This document shows, one piece after another, positions 21,408-32,637 of a stretch of 64,000 nucleotides of DNA (positions within the stretch are counted from its first letter, which is position 1; every line of letters starts with the position of its first letter). Under the pieces are notes generated by a model. It was not told the DNA's origin. It did not search any database and saw nothing but the letters and a program-made list of their open reading frames with translations. The stretch is from NCBI RefSeq assembly GCF_000980835.1, contig NZ_CP011312.1, positions 1,178,001 to 1,242,000 on the forward strand. Direction: 5' to 3'. The position numbers and the translations under genes are program-made. The stretch comes from Corynebacterium kutscheri. GTDB lineage: Bacteria; Actinomycetota; Actinomycetes; Mycobacteriales; Mycobacteriaceae.

Positions 21408-21503
21408 ATACTAGCCAATAGCCCGGACATTTCTTATTGGGCAGTGTTTTAGCTGTTCAAAGCAGTGCTATACGATATTTCTGCTCAGTATGCCATAACA
21501 CTG

Positions 21504-22724
21504 CTACACACCAGCAGCAGCTTTTAATGCTTCCGTTCGATCAGTGTTTTCCCATGGTAAAGACAGATCAGTTCGACCAAAATGCCCATAAGCAGATGTT
21601 GGTTCATAAATAGGACGCAATAAATCAAGGTCGCGAACAATAGCTGCTGGGCGTAGATCAAATACCTGTTGTACTGCTTCTTGAATGTCAGCGTCGCTAA
21701 GCCCATGTTGAGCAGTACCGAAAGTTTCTACGTAAAGTCCCACTGGTTTCGCGCGACCAATAGCATAAGCTACTTGTACCTCAGCACGATCTGCTAAGCC
21801 AGCAGCCACAATGTTTTTCGCCACCCAGCGCATTGCATAAGCTGCTGAACGGTCTACTTTTGATGGATCTTTGCCAGAGAATGCACCACCACCATGGCGT
21901 GCCATTCCACCATAGGTATCCACAATAATTTTACGACCGGTTAAACCGGCATCACCCATAGGCCCACCAAGCACAAAAGAACCAGAAGGATTAACCAACA
22001 GCTGGTAATTATCATCTACAAGATCAACATCTTCCAGCACCCATTCAACAACATGCTCACGGATCTGCCGGGTAAGCCATTCTTGGGTTACTTCTGGATC
22101 GTGTTGGGTAGAAACTACTACCGTATCCAAATAGACTGGGCGACCATGATCATCATAAGCTAGTGTTACCTGAGTTTTGCCGTCCGGACGCAAATGATTA
22201 ACAATGCCTTCTTTACGTACCTGAGTCAAACGACGAGCAAGTCTATGAGCTAACGCAATAGGTAATGGCATGAACTCTGGGGTTTCATTAGTTGCATAGC
22301 CAAACATGAGTCCCTGATCACCAGCACCAGCTTGGTCATTGCTATCAGTCGATACCCCATCGCGTACCTCTTGCGAATTACTGACTCCAGCGCCAATTTC
22401 ACGTGATTGCTCGCCAATTGCGATATTCACTCCGCAGCTACGCCCATCAAAACCAACTTCCGAAGAAGTAAAACCGATCTCGACAAGCTTATCGCGTACC
22501 AGGTTAGGGATCTCAACATAACCAGAGGTAGAAACCTCACCGACAACATGAACCTGACCAGTAGTAACTAAGGTTTCTACTGCTACGCGAGCATACGGAT
22601 CAACACTGAGCAAGGCATCCAAAATGGTATCCGAAATGGCATCGCAGATTTTATCTGGGTGACCTTCGGTGACAGATTCACTAGTGAAGAGACGGAAATT
22701 GCCCGTCTGGGAGTTCAGAGTCAC
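21504..22724 (-). CDS. metK: S-adenosylmethionine synthetase
   Basis: Makes S-adenosylmethionine from methionine and ATP. The 406 residues have [20 protein letters not shown] near the N-terminus, the ATP-binding [12 protein letters not shown] and the [19 protein letters not shown] phosphate loop. GTG start at 22724 with AAAAGGAT about ten bases upstream. I see no SAM riboswitch in the 49-base gap to coaBC. Corynebacterial gene order coaBC-metK-priA is conserved. Confidence 0.97.
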   Translation of the reverse strand: MTLNSQTGNFRLFTSESVTEGHPDKICDAISDTILDALLSVDPYARVAVETLVTTGQVHVVGEVSTSGYVEIPNLVRDKLVEIGFTSSEVGFDGRSCGVNIAIGEQSREIGAGVSNSQEVRDGVSTDSNDQAGAGDQGLMFGYATNETPEFMPLPIALAHRLARRLTQVRKEGIVNHLRPDGKTQVTLAYDDHGRPVYLDTVVVSTQHDPEVTQEWLTRQIREHVVEWVLEDVDLVDDNYQLLVNPSGSFVLGGPMGDAGLTGRKIIVDTYGGMARHGGGAFSGKDPSKVDRSAAYAMRWVAKNIVAAGLADRAEVQVAYAIGRAKPVGLYVETFGTAQHGLSDADIQEAVQQVFDLRPAAIVRDLDLLRPIYEPTSAYGHFGRTDLSLPWENTDRTEALKAAAGV

Positions 22725-22773
22725 GAAAACTACGATCCTTTTTCATTGCTATGAAAGATTTACCTCACCCAAA

Positions 22774-24066
22774 TTAGACCAAGCTGTCTAATTTGGCAAG
22801 ATACTTTTCGCTGGCATCTATGATTTGAGCAGCAACAACAAGTTTCGTGCTCTTTTTCACTTTATTTATTCCACCGTGAGCATCAAGAATATACCCCGCA
22901 TTAGTTCCCTGCCCAAATACTTGACCAGCAGAAACATCATTGCACATCAATAAGTCACAGCCTTTACGTTGCAATTTGGCTTGTCCATACTCCAATGCAG
23001 TATGGCGCTCATCACCAGTTTCTGCTGCAAAACCGATAATCACTGGATTTTTTTGCCACTGACCACTTGCCCGCTGTGCGACAAGTTCTGCAAGGATATC
23101 AGGATTTTCTACCAAGCGAAGTTGCCCTAAACTATTGTCTGCAATGCCCTTTTTTAATTTAGCTTCAGCTACATTGCTTGGCCGATAATCAGCCACAGCT
23201 GCCGACATAATAATGACATCAGCTTCACCAGCCTGCTCAAGCATTGCCTGTCGCATCTCTAATGCAGAAGAAACACGAATAATCTTTGCTCCGCTCGGTA
23301 TTGGTAGCTCATCTGTTATTCCAGCAACGATAGTCACCTGTGCTCCTCGTTGAGTGGCAATCTCAGCTAGTGCAAAACCTTGTTTTCCCGAAGAGTGATT
23401 ACCGATAAAACGCACTGGGTCAATAGCTTCCCGCGTACCTCCAGCGCTAATGAGCACTTTTTTATTTGTTAATGATTGCGCTAATTTTGCCCCAGCTAGT
23501 ACTGCTCGGCTTAACTGAGCAATTTGTATTGGTTCCGGCAATCGTCCTAGGCCAGTATCTTTACCAGTTAACCGCCCATGCGCCGGTTCTAACACAATAA
23601 TTCCTCTATCGCGCAGCTTTTTGACGTTATCTTGGGTAGCAGCATTAAACCACATTTCAGTATGCATTGCTGGAGCAAGCACAATTGGACACGTTGCGAC
23701 CAATAAGGTGGCTGTTAAAAGATCATCGGCACGACCATGAGTAACCCGTGCTAAGAAATCAGCCGTAGCCGGAGCAACCACAATAAGATCAGCATCTTTG
23801 CCAACCCGCACATGCCGCACACTATCTACTGCGTCAAAAACACTACTGGATACGGGATTACCTGAGAGAGCTTCAAAAGTTGCTGCACCAACAAACTGCA
23901 GTGCAGCTTCTGTGGGAACTACCGTTACATTGTCGCCAGCTTCTTTAAAATCTCGGATAAGCTGACACGTTTTATATGCGGCAATACCGCCAGCTACACC
24001 AACAACAATATTTCGGCCAGAATCTTGAAGAGTTATTTCTTCAGATGCCTGCACAGATTCCAACAC
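22774..24066 (-). CDS. coaBC: bifunctional phosphopantothenoylcysteine decarboxylase / synthetase
   Basis: Carries out two steps of coenzyme A synthesis. The N-terminal flavin-dependent CoaC domain (GVAGGIAAYKTC, then VRHVRVG with the catalytic His, APATADFLARVTHGRADD, APAMHTEMW) decarboxylates phosphopantothenoylcysteine. The C-terminal CoaB domain (SAGGTREAIDPVRFIGN, SAAVADYRP, AKLKKG) joins phosphopantothenate and cysteine using CTP. GTG start at 24066 with GAGGAG seven bases upstream. It begins just after the rpoZ terminator and is followed by metK at 49 bases. Confidence 0.96.
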   Translation of the reverse strand: MLESVQASEEITLQDSGRNIVVGVAGGIAAYKTCQLIRDFKEAGDNVTVVPTEAALQFVGAATFEALSGNPVSSSVFDAVDSVRHVRVGKDADLIVVAPATADFLARVTHGRADDLLTATLLVATCPIVLAPAMHTEMWFNAATQDNVKKLRDRGIIVLEPAHGRLTGKDTGLGRLPEPIQIAQLSRAVLAGAKLAQSLTNKKVLISAGGTREAIDPVRFIGNHSSGKQGFALAEIATQRGAQVTIVAGITDELPIPSGAKIIRVSSALEMRQAMLEQAGEADVIIMSAAVADYRPSNVAEAKLKKGIADNSLGQLRLVENPDILAELVAQRASGQWQKNPVIIGFAAETGDERHTALEYGQAKLQRKGCDLLMCNDVSAGQVFGQGTNAGYILDAHGGINKVKKSTKLVVAAQIIDASEKYLAKLDSLV

Positions 24067-24123
24067 TTATGTGCTCCTCATATTCTTTTCTTAGCTGACC
24101 TAAGAAAGTCTACCGGGTTTATT

Positions 24124-24161
24124 TATATAAAAATCCCCGTACTACTTAAAACAGTACGGGG
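24124..24161 (-). terminator. intrinsic terminator after rpoZ
   Basis: Perfect 9-bp stem, CCCCGTACT (24135-24143) with AGTACGGGG (24153-24161). On the minus strand it is followed by ATTTTTATAT. It ends the mihF-gmk-rpoZ unit ahead of coaBC. Confidence 0.88.
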
Positions 24162-24177
24162 AAAATAAAAGTAATGC

Positions 24178-24465
24178 TTAGCCCTCTTCGTGGTCGAGAA
24201 GACCAGCCTCAATCTCACGCAATGCGATCGATAATGGCTTTTCTTGTGCCTCTGGAGTAACCAGTGGACCGACAAACTCAAAAACACCTTCGTCGGCCTG
24301 CTGGTAGTAGCTATTAATCTGGCGGGCACGCTTCGCGGCAAAAATTACCAGAGCATACTTAGACGATACGCGTTTGAGCAGTTCGTCGATGGGAGGCGCA
24401 GTAATACCGGTAGGGGTATCGAACACGCCGTCATTGCTGTCGGTCACGTTGCTCACGTTGGTCAC
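24178..24465 (-). CDS. rpoZ: DNA-directed RNA polymerase omega subunit
   Basis: Small RNA polymerase subunit that wraps the beta-prime C-terminus and aids assembly. The conserved core [29 protein letters not shown] and the C-terminal [15 protein letters not shown] are present. Three GTG codons could start it. The one at 24465 (95 residues) has AAAAGG five bases upstream; the one at 24471 overlaps that ribosome binding site. The variable N-terminus of about 20 residues is normal for the family. It follows gmk by 55 bases. Confidence 0.93.
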   Translation of the reverse strand: MTNVSNVTDSNDGVFDTPTGITAPPIDELLKRVSSKYALVIFAAKRARQINSYYQQADEGVFEFVGPLVTPEAQEKPLSIALREIEAGLLDHEEG

Positions 24466-24520
24466 AGTCACCTTTTCGTGTACAGAAGTCTAATTAAAGC
24501 AAGTATTTCTGGCGCTTATT

Positions 24521-25093
24521 TTAGCGTCCCAGAAGAATGTCGCTGATCTGTGCGACGGCGTCATCAACAACCTTGTTGACAACAATATGTTGAAACTCAT
24601 TTTGAGCGGCAAGTTCATGACGTGCGGTCTCCAGACGACGCTCGATCACATCTTCTGGTTCAGTTCCTCGACCAGTAAGACGTTCTACAAGTACATCCCA
24701 CGACGGTGGCGCCAAAAACACAGTATGTGCATCAGGTTTTGCCGTCACCACATTCCGAGCACCTTCTAGATCAACCTCAACAAGAACCGGACGTCCTTGA
24801 TTAAGTGCCTGATCGACAGGACCCGCTGGGGTTCCAGAACGCTGTAACCCACCGTGGATATCTGCCCATTCGAGCATTTCACCGTTATCAATACGGAGTT
24901 GAAACTCCTCTGGAGAAACGAAAAAGTAATCTTGTCCTTCTACTTCACCAGGGCGAGGCGCCCTGGTGGTCATTGAAACCGAAAAGTAAAGGTCAGGAAC
25001 TTCGTCACGCAGGCGACGAACCACTGTTGACTTACCAACCGCAGAAGGGCCGGCTAAAACAACGAGTCTTCCGATAGGGTTATCGCCTGTCAC
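24521..25093 (-). CDS. gmk: guanylate kinase
   Basis: Phosphorylates GMP to GDP. The 190 residues contain the P-loop GPSAVGKS (15-22), the GMP-binding [22 protein letters not shown] region and the lid. GTG start at 25093, three bases after the mihF stop, with GAGGAT upstream within mihF. The mihF-gmk-rpoZ order is universal in corynebacteria and mycobacteria. Confidence 0.97.
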   Translation of the reverse strand: MTGDNPIGRLVVLAGPSAVGKSTVVRRLRDEVPDLYFSVSMTTRAPRPGEVEGQDYFFVSPEEFQLRIDNGEMLEWADIHGGLQRSGTPAGPVDQALNQGRPVLVEVDLEGARNVVTAKPDAHTVFLAPPSWDVLVERLTGRGTEPEDVIERRLETARHELAAQNEFQHIVVNKVVDDAVAQISDILLGR

Positions 25094-25096
25094 TTT

Positions 25097-25420
25097 TTAA
25101 TCCTCGGTGAAACCGAAGTGCTCTAGTAGAGCACGACGCTGACGGTCACCTAGACCACGCAAACGACGAGTCTGGGCAATCTCAAGATTCTCCATGATCT
25201 CCTTTGCCTTGACTTTGCCAACCTTAGGCAAAGACTCAAGAAGAGCGGACACCTTGGTCTTACCAATGATCTCATCCGTAGAAGCCTTGGAAAGTACTTC
25301 CTTAAGAGTGATATCACCGCGCTTGAGCTGTTCTTTTAGCTCTGCACGTGCCTTACGTGCCTCTGCTGCTTTCGCAAGAGCTTCCTTGCGCTGCTCATCG
25401 GTCAACTGGGGAAGGGCCAC
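25097..25420 (-). CDS. mihF: actinobacterial integration host factor mIHF
   Basis: Nucleoid-associated DNA-binding protein related to ribosomal protein S13 through its helix-two-turn-helix fold (SLPKVGKVKAKEIMENLEIA, 69-90). It was found as a host factor for mycobacteriophage L5 integration. The 107-residue product is rich in Lys/Arg/Glu; its C-terminus RRLRGLGDRQRRALLEHF is the conserved basic helix. The GTG at 25420 has GGAGG six bases upstream; the frame continues 49 codons further but without family similarity. It shares an operon with gmk and rpoZ. Confidence 0.95.
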   Translation of the reverse strand: MALPQLTDEQRKEALAKAAEARKARAELKEQLKRGDITLKEVLSKASTDEIIGKTKVSALLESLPKVGKVKAKEIMENLEIAQTRRLRGLGDRQRRALLEHFGFTED

Positions 25421-25735
25421 GGGGTTCCTCCGATTCAAAATTTTATTATTTACAAAGATGGGTTCAAAAACACCAAGCATCAACGATACACTTCCCACTG
25501 CATAAAAGTTATACCGCGCAGTGGAACAAATGGCGATCGTCTCACAGGTTAAACCCCTAAAGTACAACCGTGCAATTTAACACGCCATTTCGTCGATCTG
25601 GCTTAGTGTAGCACCAAATACAAAATAACAGGTAAAACGCCCCTTAACAAATAAACATGCAGGTCATTGGATCAAATCTCAATAACCCTGATAACTATGT
25701 TGACCTGGGAAAATAGATTGTGGGAGTTTTCACAT
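25421..25735. other. 315-bp region between pyrF and mihF
   Basis: It holds the mihF promoter region, including the inverted repeat CCACTGC/GCAGTGG (25495-25501, 25518-25524) which brackets a TATAAC-like -10, and a wider CAGGTCA/TGACCTG repeat (25660-25666, 25701-25707) just past pyrF. I see no gene and no convincing U-tract terminator. Confidence 0.5.
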
Positions 25736-26560
25736 TTAACCCAGGCAAGCACTAGCATCAGTTACCGCATTAATTAACGCATCAATATCGGGACCAGTTT
25801 GTAAAATTACCCGAGATATATTCGGAAAACCTAGTTCCATTACTCCTTGAGTAAGCCGAGCCACATCCTCAGCGCTACCACCTTGGGCACCAACACCTGG
25901 CAATAAAATTGGGCCATTAAGATTTTTTAACTCTGGCGCCTGAGCCAATGTTGCGCCAACAACCACGCCTACATTGCCAACTTTTTCCTGCTGTAATTGC
26001 TCAGCATTCATTGCACAACAGTTATCAATAATCTGCTGTGAAATACTTACTCCTGCGTTATTTTTCTGATCCTGTAGCTGACGCGCCTCTGGATTACTTG
26101 TTGCCGCTAAAACAAAAACCCCCCGGTTAGTCTCTGCTGCTTTATCAAATATGGGATCAAGCGAGTGAAAGCCTAAAAATGGGGAAACCGTTACCGCATC
26201 GCATACCAGCGGTGAAGCGTCGTCAAGCCAAGCCTGTGCATATCCAGCCATCGTTGAACCAATATCGCCGCGTTTAGCATCAGCAACAACCAGTGTGTTT
26301 TTAGCACGCAATAAGCCAATAGTTTCTTCTAAAATTGCAAACCCCTGCGAACCATAGGCTTCATAAAAAGCTACTTGTGGTTTTACTAAAGCAACTCGAC
26401 CAGCAAAGGCTTGCGTACAGCGATAACTAAATTCTTTTAGTCCTGCGACATCATTATTTAAACCCCACTTCCGCAGTAATTCTGGATGTGGATCAATACC
26501 CACACACAACCTGCCATATTGGTGACCAGCAGCTACTAATTTTTGCCCAAATCCAGTCAT
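25736..26560 (-). CDS. pyrF: orotidine 5'-phosphate decarboxylase
   Basis: Last step of UMP synthesis. The 274-residue protein is of the class found in actinobacteria, with the catalytic DAKRGD (94-99, Lys96) and GIDPHPELL at the N-terminus. I take the ATG at 26560, which has AAGGAG six bases upstream; the longer frame starts inside the carB terminator region. It is the distal gene of the pyr operon, 73 bases after carB. Confidence 0.97.
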   Translation of the reverse strand: MTGFGQKLVAAGHQYGRLCVGIDPHPELLRKWGLNNDVAGLKEFSYRCTQAFAGRVALVKPQVAFYEAYGSQGFAILEETIGLLRAKNTLVVADAKRGDIGSTMAGYAQAWLDDASPLVCDAVTVSPFLGFHSLDPIFDKAAETNRGVFVLAATSNPEARQLQDQKNNAGVSISQQIIDNCCAMNAEQLQQEKVGNVGVVVGATLAQAPELKNLNGPILLPGVGAQGGSAEDVARLTQGVMELGFPNISRVILQTGPDIDALINAVTDASACLG

Positions 26561-26580
26561 GATTCTCCTTTTGCTATACA

Positions 26581-26619
26581 AAACGAAGGCTGCGAGCCAT
26601 TTTTCTAGCCCACAGCCTT
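26581..26619 (-). terminator. possible weak terminator after carB
   Basis: AAGGCTG (26586-26592) pairs with CAGCCTT (26613-26619) around a 20-base loop; on the minus strand it is followed by CGTTTTGT. It could reduce read-through into pyrF, whose ribosome binding site begins only a few bases later. Confidence 0.4.
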
Positions 26620-26633
26620 TATCTCTATAAAAA

Positions 26634-29600
26634 TTACTGCTCAATCACGCTTGACAACACCAACCCATGATCAAGTTCTTGTAACGGGCGTACCTTTAAC
26701 ACACCTGCACGCAAAGCCTCAATTCCTTGTACCGCAGCAGTAACTCCTTGCACTGTTGTCACTAAGGGAACTCCTGCAGCTACTGCCGCTGCACGAATGG
26801 TATAACCATCATTGCGTGCACCAGCTGAACCAGCTGGAGTATTAAGAATGAGGTCAATATCACCAGCGTTAATAAGATCTACAATCGCTTGTTTTCCACT
26901 TTGACCAGCTTCGCTTTGCTTTAGTACTGTTTCACAGCTAATTCCATTACGACGTAGCATTGCTGCAGTACCTCTGGTAGCAAAAATCTTAAAACCAAGC
27001 GAGGCCATGCGCTGAATAGGGAAAATCAAAGTACGCTTATCTCTATTAGCCACAGAAACAAACACATTTCCCTGAGTAGGAAGTGCACCAAACGCTCCTT
27101 CTTCGGCCTTGGCATACGCTGCACCAAAATTATCAGCCAACCCCATAACCTCACCGGTAGACTTCATTTCTGGCGAGAGCAAAGTATCTAAAAGACTGCC
27201 ATCTGCGCGACGGAAACGAGTAAACGGCAATACCGCTTCCTTGACCGCAATCGGAGCATCCAAAGGCAAAGAACCACCATCATAAGCAGTAGGTATTAAG
27301 CCTTCTTCCTGTAGTTCCGCAATAGTTGAACCAGTCATAATCCGCGCAGCTGCTTTAGCTAAATGAACTCCAGTAGCCTTGGAAACAAATGGCACAGTAC
27401 GCGATGCACGCGGGTTGGCCTCAATGACGTATAAAGTGTCATCTTTGAGTGCATACTGCACATTCATCAAGCCTTTTACGCCAATGCCTTGCGCTAGCAA
27501 AATGGTCGATGCCCGTATTTTTTCAATGTCTTCTGGTCCTAGGGTCATCGGGGGTAAAGCACACGCGGAATCACCAGAATGGATACCTGCCTCTTCGATA
27601 TGTTCCATAACACCAGCGAGATAAACATTTTCGCCGTCGCATAGGGCATCAACATCTATTTCAATAGCTGAGTCTAGGAAACGATCCACTAATACTGGAT
27701 GATCCGAAGTGATTTCAGTAGCACGCTCAATATAATCAGCTAAAGAAGATTCATCATAGACAATTTCCATTCCGCGTCCACCAAGTACATAGGAAGGACG
27801 TACCAGTACCGGATAGCCAATTTCTTTAGCAACCTGAGTGGCTTCTGCGAATGTGGTAGCGGTACCAAAATCTGGTGCTGGTAATCCAGCGGCACGTAAT
27901 ACTTCACCGAATTCACCGCGATCTTCAGCAAGGTTAATCGCCTCTGGTGAGGTACCGATAACTGGTACCCCGGCGTCACGTAGCTTTTCAGCAAGCCCTA
28001 ATGGAGTCTGACCACCTAATTGGACAATAACGCCTGCAACCGTACCTGATTGAGACTCGGCATAATAGACCTCCATAACATCTTCGAAGGTCAAAGGTTC
28101 AAAATAAAGGCGATCGGCAGTGTCATAATCAGTAGAAACAGTCTCCGGGTTACAGTTAACCATGACGGTCTCATAACCTACCCGTGATAGTTCTAGAGCA
28201 GCATGCACACAGGAATAATCAAATTCAATACCTTGACCAATCCGGTTAGGTCCAGATCCTAAAATAAGGATTTTATCTTTTTCGGTTTGTGGACGTACCT
28301 CTGATTCTGCCGCTGGATCCAGCTCGTAGGCCGAATAATAATATGGGGTAGTCGCTTCAAATTCGGCAGCACAAGTATCCACAGTCTTAAACACTGGTCG
28401 AATCCCTAGTGACCAGCGCAATCGACGAACACCATCCTCGCCATTTATTTCTGGACGCAGTGCAGCGATTTGTTGGTCGGAAAGACCGTAGAATTTTGCT
28501 TGACGCAAAAGTTTTTCATCTAATACTGGTGCTGCAACCAAACGTTCACGGAAATCAATCAGTCCTGCTAGCTCGGCAAGAAACCACGGGTCGATACCAC
28601 TTGCCTGGTAAACCTGATCAATACTCGCTCCTAACCGAAGCGCTAATTCAGCGTCGTAGATACGCCCCTCTGTTGGTCGTCGTAAATCAGCTAATACCGC
28701 CTCAACATCGTGGGCGCGTTCGCCAGCAAAAACCTGATCACTTACGGTCCAAAAACCAGACTGTTTATTCTCTAAAGAGCGTAAGACTTTATTCAAACCA
28801 GCAATATAGTTACGCCCAAGGCTCATGGCCTCACCTACCGATTTCATCGTGGTAGTTAAGGTATCGTCCGAGCCAACAAATTTTTCAAAAGCAAAGCGCG
28901 GTGCCTTGACCACAACATAATCCAAGGTAGGTTCAAAAGCTGCTGGTGTTACCCCGGTAATGTCATTAGTAATCTCGGCCAACGTGTAACCAATTGCTAA
29001 TTTGGCGGCAATCTTTGCGATCGGGAAACCTGTTGCTTTAGAGGCAAGTGCCGAAGAACGAGATACTCGTGGATTCATCTCAATAGTAATAAGACGACCA
29101 TCAACTGGATTGACCGCAAATTGGATATTGCAACCACCAGTGTCTACTCCAACCTCGCGAATAATAGCAATACCTTGGTTACGCATTATCTGATATTCAC
29201 GATCAGTGAGTGTCATTGCAGGGGCAACTGTCACCGAGTCACCGGTATGTACTCCAAGAGCATCGACATTTTCGATTGAGCAAATAACAACGACATTATC
29301 TGCCCCATCCCGCATAAGCTCAAGCTCATACTCTTTCCAGCCCAGGATGGATTCTTCAATAAGAACATTCGCTTCTGGCGAAGCAGCTAGTCCCCCACCA
29401 GCAATACGCTCTAAATCTTCATCGTTAAAAGCAAGCCCCGAGCCTAGCCCGCCCATAGTAAAAGAAGGGCGAACAACAACTGGCAGTCCTAGTTCGTGAA
29501 CGGTTTCGCGAACCTCTTCCATTGTGTGACATACCCGTGAACGTGCTGATTCCCCACCAATTTTGGCTACAATATCTTTGAATTTTTGCCGATCTTCACC

Positions 29601-29990
29601 GCGCTCAATAGCCTCAATATCAGCACCAATAAGTTCTACATTATGTTTCTTTAAACTTCCCCGGCGATCAAGTTGAATAGCTGCATTAAGCGCGGTTTGT
29701 CCACCGAGTGTTGCTAGCACAGCATCAATGGGATGCCCTTGTGCTGCTTCTTTTTCAAAAATCTTTTCAATGTATTCCGGCTCAATGGGTTCAACATAAG
29801 TATGATCAGCAAATTCCGGATCAGTCATAATTGTCGCCGGATTAGAGTTAATCAAGGTAACCCTTAAGCCTTCTTCTTTGAGTACTCGGCATGCTTGAGT
29901 GCCAGAATAATCAAATTCACAAGCCTGTCCAATAACAATCGGCCCAGAACCGATAACAAGGACGTGGTTAATGTCGTCGCGCTTTGGCAT
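26634..29990 (-). CDS. carB: carbamoyl-phosphate synthase large subunit
   Basis: Makes carbamoyl phosphate for pyrimidines and arginine from bicarbonate, ammonia and two ATP. The 1118-residue protein has the two homologous ATP-grasp halves ([19 protein letters not shown] near the start; [18 protein letters not shown] in the middle) and a C-terminal allosteric MGS-like domain ending near [14 protein letters not shown] at 29990 with AAAGGAAG upstream. It lies 33 bases after carA, whose product supplies ammonia from glutamine. Confidence 0.98.
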   Translation of the reverse strand: MPKRDDINHVLVIGSGPIVIGQACEFDYSGTQACRVLKEEGLRVTLINSNPATIMTDPEFADHTYVEPIEPEYIEKIFEKEAAQGHPIDAVLATLGGQTALNAAIQLDRRGSLKKHNVELIGADIEAIERGEDRQKFKDIVAKIGGESARSRVCHTMEEVRETVHELGLPVVVRPSFTMGGLGSGLAFNDEDLERIAGGGLAASPEANVLIEESILGWKEYELELMRDGADNVVVICSIENVDALGVHTGDSVTVAPAMTLTDREYQIMRNQGIAIIREVGVDTGGCNIQFAVNPVDGRLITIEMNPRVSRSSALASKATGFPIAKIAAKLAIGYTLAEITNDITGVTPAAFEPTLDYVVVKAPRFAFEKFVGSDDTLTTTMKSVGEAMSLGRNYIAGLNKVLRSLENKQSGFWTVSDQVFAGERAHDVEAVLADLRRPTEGRIYDAELALRLGASIDQVYQASGIDPWFLAELAGLIDFRERLVAAPVLDEKLLRQAKFYGLSDQQIAALRPEINGEDGVRRLRWSLGIRPVFKTVDTCAAEFEATTPYYYSAYELDPAAESEVRPQTEKDKILILGSGPNRIGQGIEFDYSCVHAALELSRVGYETVMVNCNPETVSTDYDTADRLYFEPLTFEDVMEVYYAESQSGTVAGVIVQLGGQTPLGLAEKLRDAGVPVIGTSPEAINLAEDRGEFGEVLRAAGLPAPDFGTATTFAEATQVAKEIGYPVLVRPSYVLGGRGMEIVYDESSLADYIERATEITSDHPVLVDRFLDSAIEIDVDALCDGENVYLAGVMEHIEEAGIHSGDSACALPPMTLGPEDIEKIRASTILLAQGIGVKGLMNVQYALKDDTLYVIEANPRASRTVPFVSKATGVHLAKAAARIMTGSTIAELQEEGLIPTAYDGGSLPLDAPIAVKEAVLPFTRFRRADGSLLDTLLSPEMKSTGEVMGLADNFGAAYAKAEEGAFGALPTQGNVFVSVANRDKRTLIFPIQRMASLGFKIFATRGTAAMLRRNGISCETVLKQSEAGQSGKQAIVDLINAGDIDLILNTPAGSAGARNDGYTIRAAAVAAGVPLVTTVQGVTAAVQGIEALRAGVLKVRPLQELDHGLVLSSVIEQ

Positions 29991-30023
29991 GCTTCTTTGT
30001 CTTCCTTTGTCCTAGTTTTCGGC

Positions 30024-31184
30024 TTAAAGTTGATTCTTCTTATTCTGTTCAATCAGTTCGATGAACTGATCAAATAATGGATTAGCATCGTGGGGTCCAG
30101 CAGCTGCTTCCGGGTGGTATTGCACTGAATACGCCATACCATTAACAAGTGCTACGCCTTCAACTGTTCCGTCGTTAAGGCAAGTATGAGTAACCTGTGC
30201 TGGACCATATGCGGTATCAAAAACCTTTCCGAGTTCACCGCGTAGGGCAAAACCATGATTTTGGGCAGTAATATCAATCTCGCCCGTAAGATGATTCATA
30301 ACTGGTACATTGATGCCTCGATGGCCAAACTTTAATTTATAGGTCTGCATGCCCAAAGCACGTCCGAGAATCTGGTTGCCGAAACAAATACCAAAGAGCG
30401 GAATTTTCGCTGCCAAAATATCACGGACTACAGCAACCATTTCATCGGCAGTTGCGGGATCGCCTGGACCATTAGAGATAAAAACCCCGTCCGGATTATA
30501 CTGGGTAATCTTTGAAAAAGGCGTGTTAGCTGGCACTACGATAGTTCTTATACCGCGGGCGGCAAAATTACGAGGAGTATTGCTTTTTATCCCCATATCG
30601 TAAGCAACGACGGTAAAGCGATGTTCACCGTCAGGCTCAACAATATATTCCTTAGTGGTTGATACTTCACTTGCTAAATCGGATCCGGCCATTGATTGCT
30701 GTTCATTCACAATGGCAATAAGCTCTTCGACGGGCAAAGCTGCATCTGCACCGGAAAAAATACCTGCTGCGATAGAACCATAATTGCGTAAATGCCGCAC
30801 CACCGCGCGAGTATCTATTCCAAGAATACCGATAATATTTTGGGCGATCATCTCGTCTTCCAAGCTATGTTTCGCCCGCCAATTCGATACCTGCTGCGAA
30901 AGATCTCGAATAGCTAATCCAGCAACCCAAATTTTATCGCCATAGGATTCACTATCTTCATCATTCCATCCGGTATTACCAATCTGTGGTGCAGTAGCAA
31001 CCACAATTTGTCGGTGATAGGAAGGATCCGTCATGGTCTCTTGATAGCCGGTCATTGCAGTAGTAAATACTGCTTCACCTAATGTGGTTCCCGTTGCACC
31101 AAAACCTAATCCTTTAAAAACACGACCATCAGCAAGAACAAGTAATGCTTCTCGACGGTCGTTACTGTGCACGTGTGAACCCAC
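30024..31184 (-). CDS. carA: carbamoyl-phosphate synthase small (glutaminase) subunit
   Basis: Hydrolyses glutamine and channels ammonia to CarB. The triad is intact: Cys267 in GICFGNQ, His357 and Glu359 in YHPE. The open frame reaches 31313 and overlaps pyrC, but the GTG at 31184 has AGAAAGG seven bases upstream and gives a 386-residue protein of normal size; an ATG at 31247 is a weaker alternative that would overlap pyrC by 14 bases. Confidence 0.95.
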   Translation of the reverse strand: MGSHVHSNDRREALLVLADGRVFKGLGFGATGTTLGEAVFTTAMTGYQETMTDPSYHRQIVVATAPQIGNTGWNDEDSESYGDKIWVAGLAIRDLSQQVSNWRAKHSLEDEMIAQNIIGILGIDTRAVVRHLRNYGSIAAGIFSGADAALPVEELIAIVNEQQSMAGSDLASEVSTTKEYIVEPDGEHRFTVVAYDMGIKSNTPRNFAARGIRTIVVPANTPFSKITQYNPDGVFISNGPGDPATADEMVAVVRDILAAKIPLFGICFGNQILGRALGMQTYKLKFGHRGINVPVMNHLTGEIDITAQNHGFALRGELGKVFDTAYGPAQVTHTCLNDGTVEGVALVNGMAYSVQYHPEAAAGPHDANPLFDQFIELIEQNKKNQL

Positions 31185-31233
31185 TGCATCGCCTTTCTCA
31201 AGCAAAGAAATATTATTAATATCTTTCAATATA

Positions 31234-32622
31234 TTAGATTTTTGCATCTCGCACTGCACTTTGTTCAACCGCAGAAAATTGGGGCTGTCCATTAAGACAA
31301 GTGATTCGCCCACGCAAAATGGTGGCCACTACCTGAGCAGAAAACTCCATATTCTCAAAAGGCGTATTTTCTGCCTTGGATGCCATTTCTTTACCCCGAA
31401 CAACCCATCGACGGGAATCATCAACAAGGGCAAGGTTAGCTGGTTCGCCCACTGCAATAGGGCGACCATGACCAGGCAAGCGCACAATTTCAGCTGGACG
31501 CTCACTCATAATCCGAGCAACAAAACGCCAATCAGCAAGCCCGGTTTCGACAAATAATTGGTGAATAATGGCTAAGGAGGTCTCTAAACCCAACATGCCT
31601 GGTTTAGCATGTTCAAATTCACAACATTTATCTTCACTACCATGTGGTGCGTGATCGGTTGCTACACAGTCAATCACGCCATCAAGTAAAGCCTGTTGCA
31701 AGGCCACAGTATCTTTTTCTTCCCGCAGCGGCGGATTAACTCGATTAACTCCATCATAGGTGTGCAAACGCTCGTCGTTAAGCAATAAATGATGCGGAGT
31801 AACCTCAGCAGTAATCGGAATATTGTGCTGCTTCGCCCATGTTAAAAGCTCCACGGTACCGGCAGTTGAGGCATGACAAATATGTACTCGGTTACCATAG
31901 TCACGTGCTAATAAAGCATCTCGGGCAACAATAGATTCTTCAGCAACTCGCGGCCAACCTCGCAAACCTAATTTTGCAGCAGTTTCACCCTCATGAGCAA
32001 CCGCCCCTTCGGTCAAACGTGGATCCTCACAATGCTGGGCAAGTAGCACATCGAGCCCTTTGGCATATTCAATTGCACGACGCATCAATAACGGGTTATC
32101 TACGCATTTTCCATCATCAGAAAACATGCGTACCTTGGCTTCCGAGCGAGCCATCATACCGAACTCACTGAGCTCTTTACCGGCTAGCCCTTTAGTAATG
32201 GAACCAACCGGATGAACATCACACAGACCAATATTTTGACCTTTAAACCAAACAGATTCAGCAATAATAGGCTGGTCTAACACTGGATTAGTGTTCGCCA
32301 TAGTAAAAACAGCAGTGAAACCACCTTTTGCCGCCGCAGCAGAACCAGTAGCAATAGTTTCGGTATCTTCCCTACCAGGTTCGCGTAGATGAACATGCAT
32401 ATCGACGAATCCGGGTAACGCTACTGCATTTTGAGCATCTATTTCCTGATCCGCTAAATAATCAACCGTTCCAGCTAGATCAATTGCTTCGATAATTCCA
32501 TTGCGAATAAAAATATCTTGAGCTTCGCCCTCACCATAAGGGCGAACATTTTTAATAACTAAGCTGCTAGTAGCAGCCGGAGCTAATGTGCCGGTTGCGG
32601 GATAAGAATCAGTGGTAGCCAT
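31234..32622 (-). CDS. pyrC: dihydroorotase
   Basis: Cyclises carbamoyl aspartate to dihydroorotate. The 462-residue class I amidohydrolase has the metal-binding [10 protein letters not shown], a second histidine pair around [11 protein letters not shown], and the DHAPH motif near [13 protein letters not shown] at 32622; GGAAGG lies about ten bases upstream. A short N-terminal extension of about 15 residues precedes the usual family start. It follows pyrB by 15 bases. Confidence 0.96.
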   Translation of the reverse strand: MATTDSYPATGTLAPAATSSLVIKNVRPYGEGEAQDIFIRNGIIEAIDLAGTVDYLADQEIDAQNAVALPGFVDMHVHLREPGREDTETIATGSAAAAKGGFTAVFTMANTNPVLDQPIIAESVWFKGQNIGLCDVHPVGSITKGLAGKELSEFGMMARSEAKVRMFSDDGKCVDNPLLMRRAIEYAKGLDVLLAQHCEDPRLTEGAVAHEGETAAKLGLRGWPRVAEESIVARDALLARDYGNRVHICHASTAGTVELLTWAKQHNIPITAEVTPHHLLLNDERLHTYDGVNRVNPPLREEKDTVALQQALLDGVIDCVATDHAPHGSEDKCCEFEHAKPGMLGLETSLAIIHQLFVETGLADWRFVARIMSERPAEIVRLPGHGRPIAVGEPANLALVDDSRRWVVRGKEMASKAENTPFENMEFSAQVVATILRGRITCLNGQPQFSAVEQSAVRDAKI

Positions 32623-32637
32623 AAAAAGTTTTCCTTC

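Noticed and set aside
22725..22773. SAM riboswitch ahead of metK
   Set aside because: Only 49 bases separate coaBC and metK and no conserved SAM-I, SAM-II or SAM-IV features are visible.
31185..31313. N-terminal extension of carA into pyrC
   Set aside because: The GTG at 31184 has a well-spaced AGAAAGG and gives the usual length; the extension has no family similarity.
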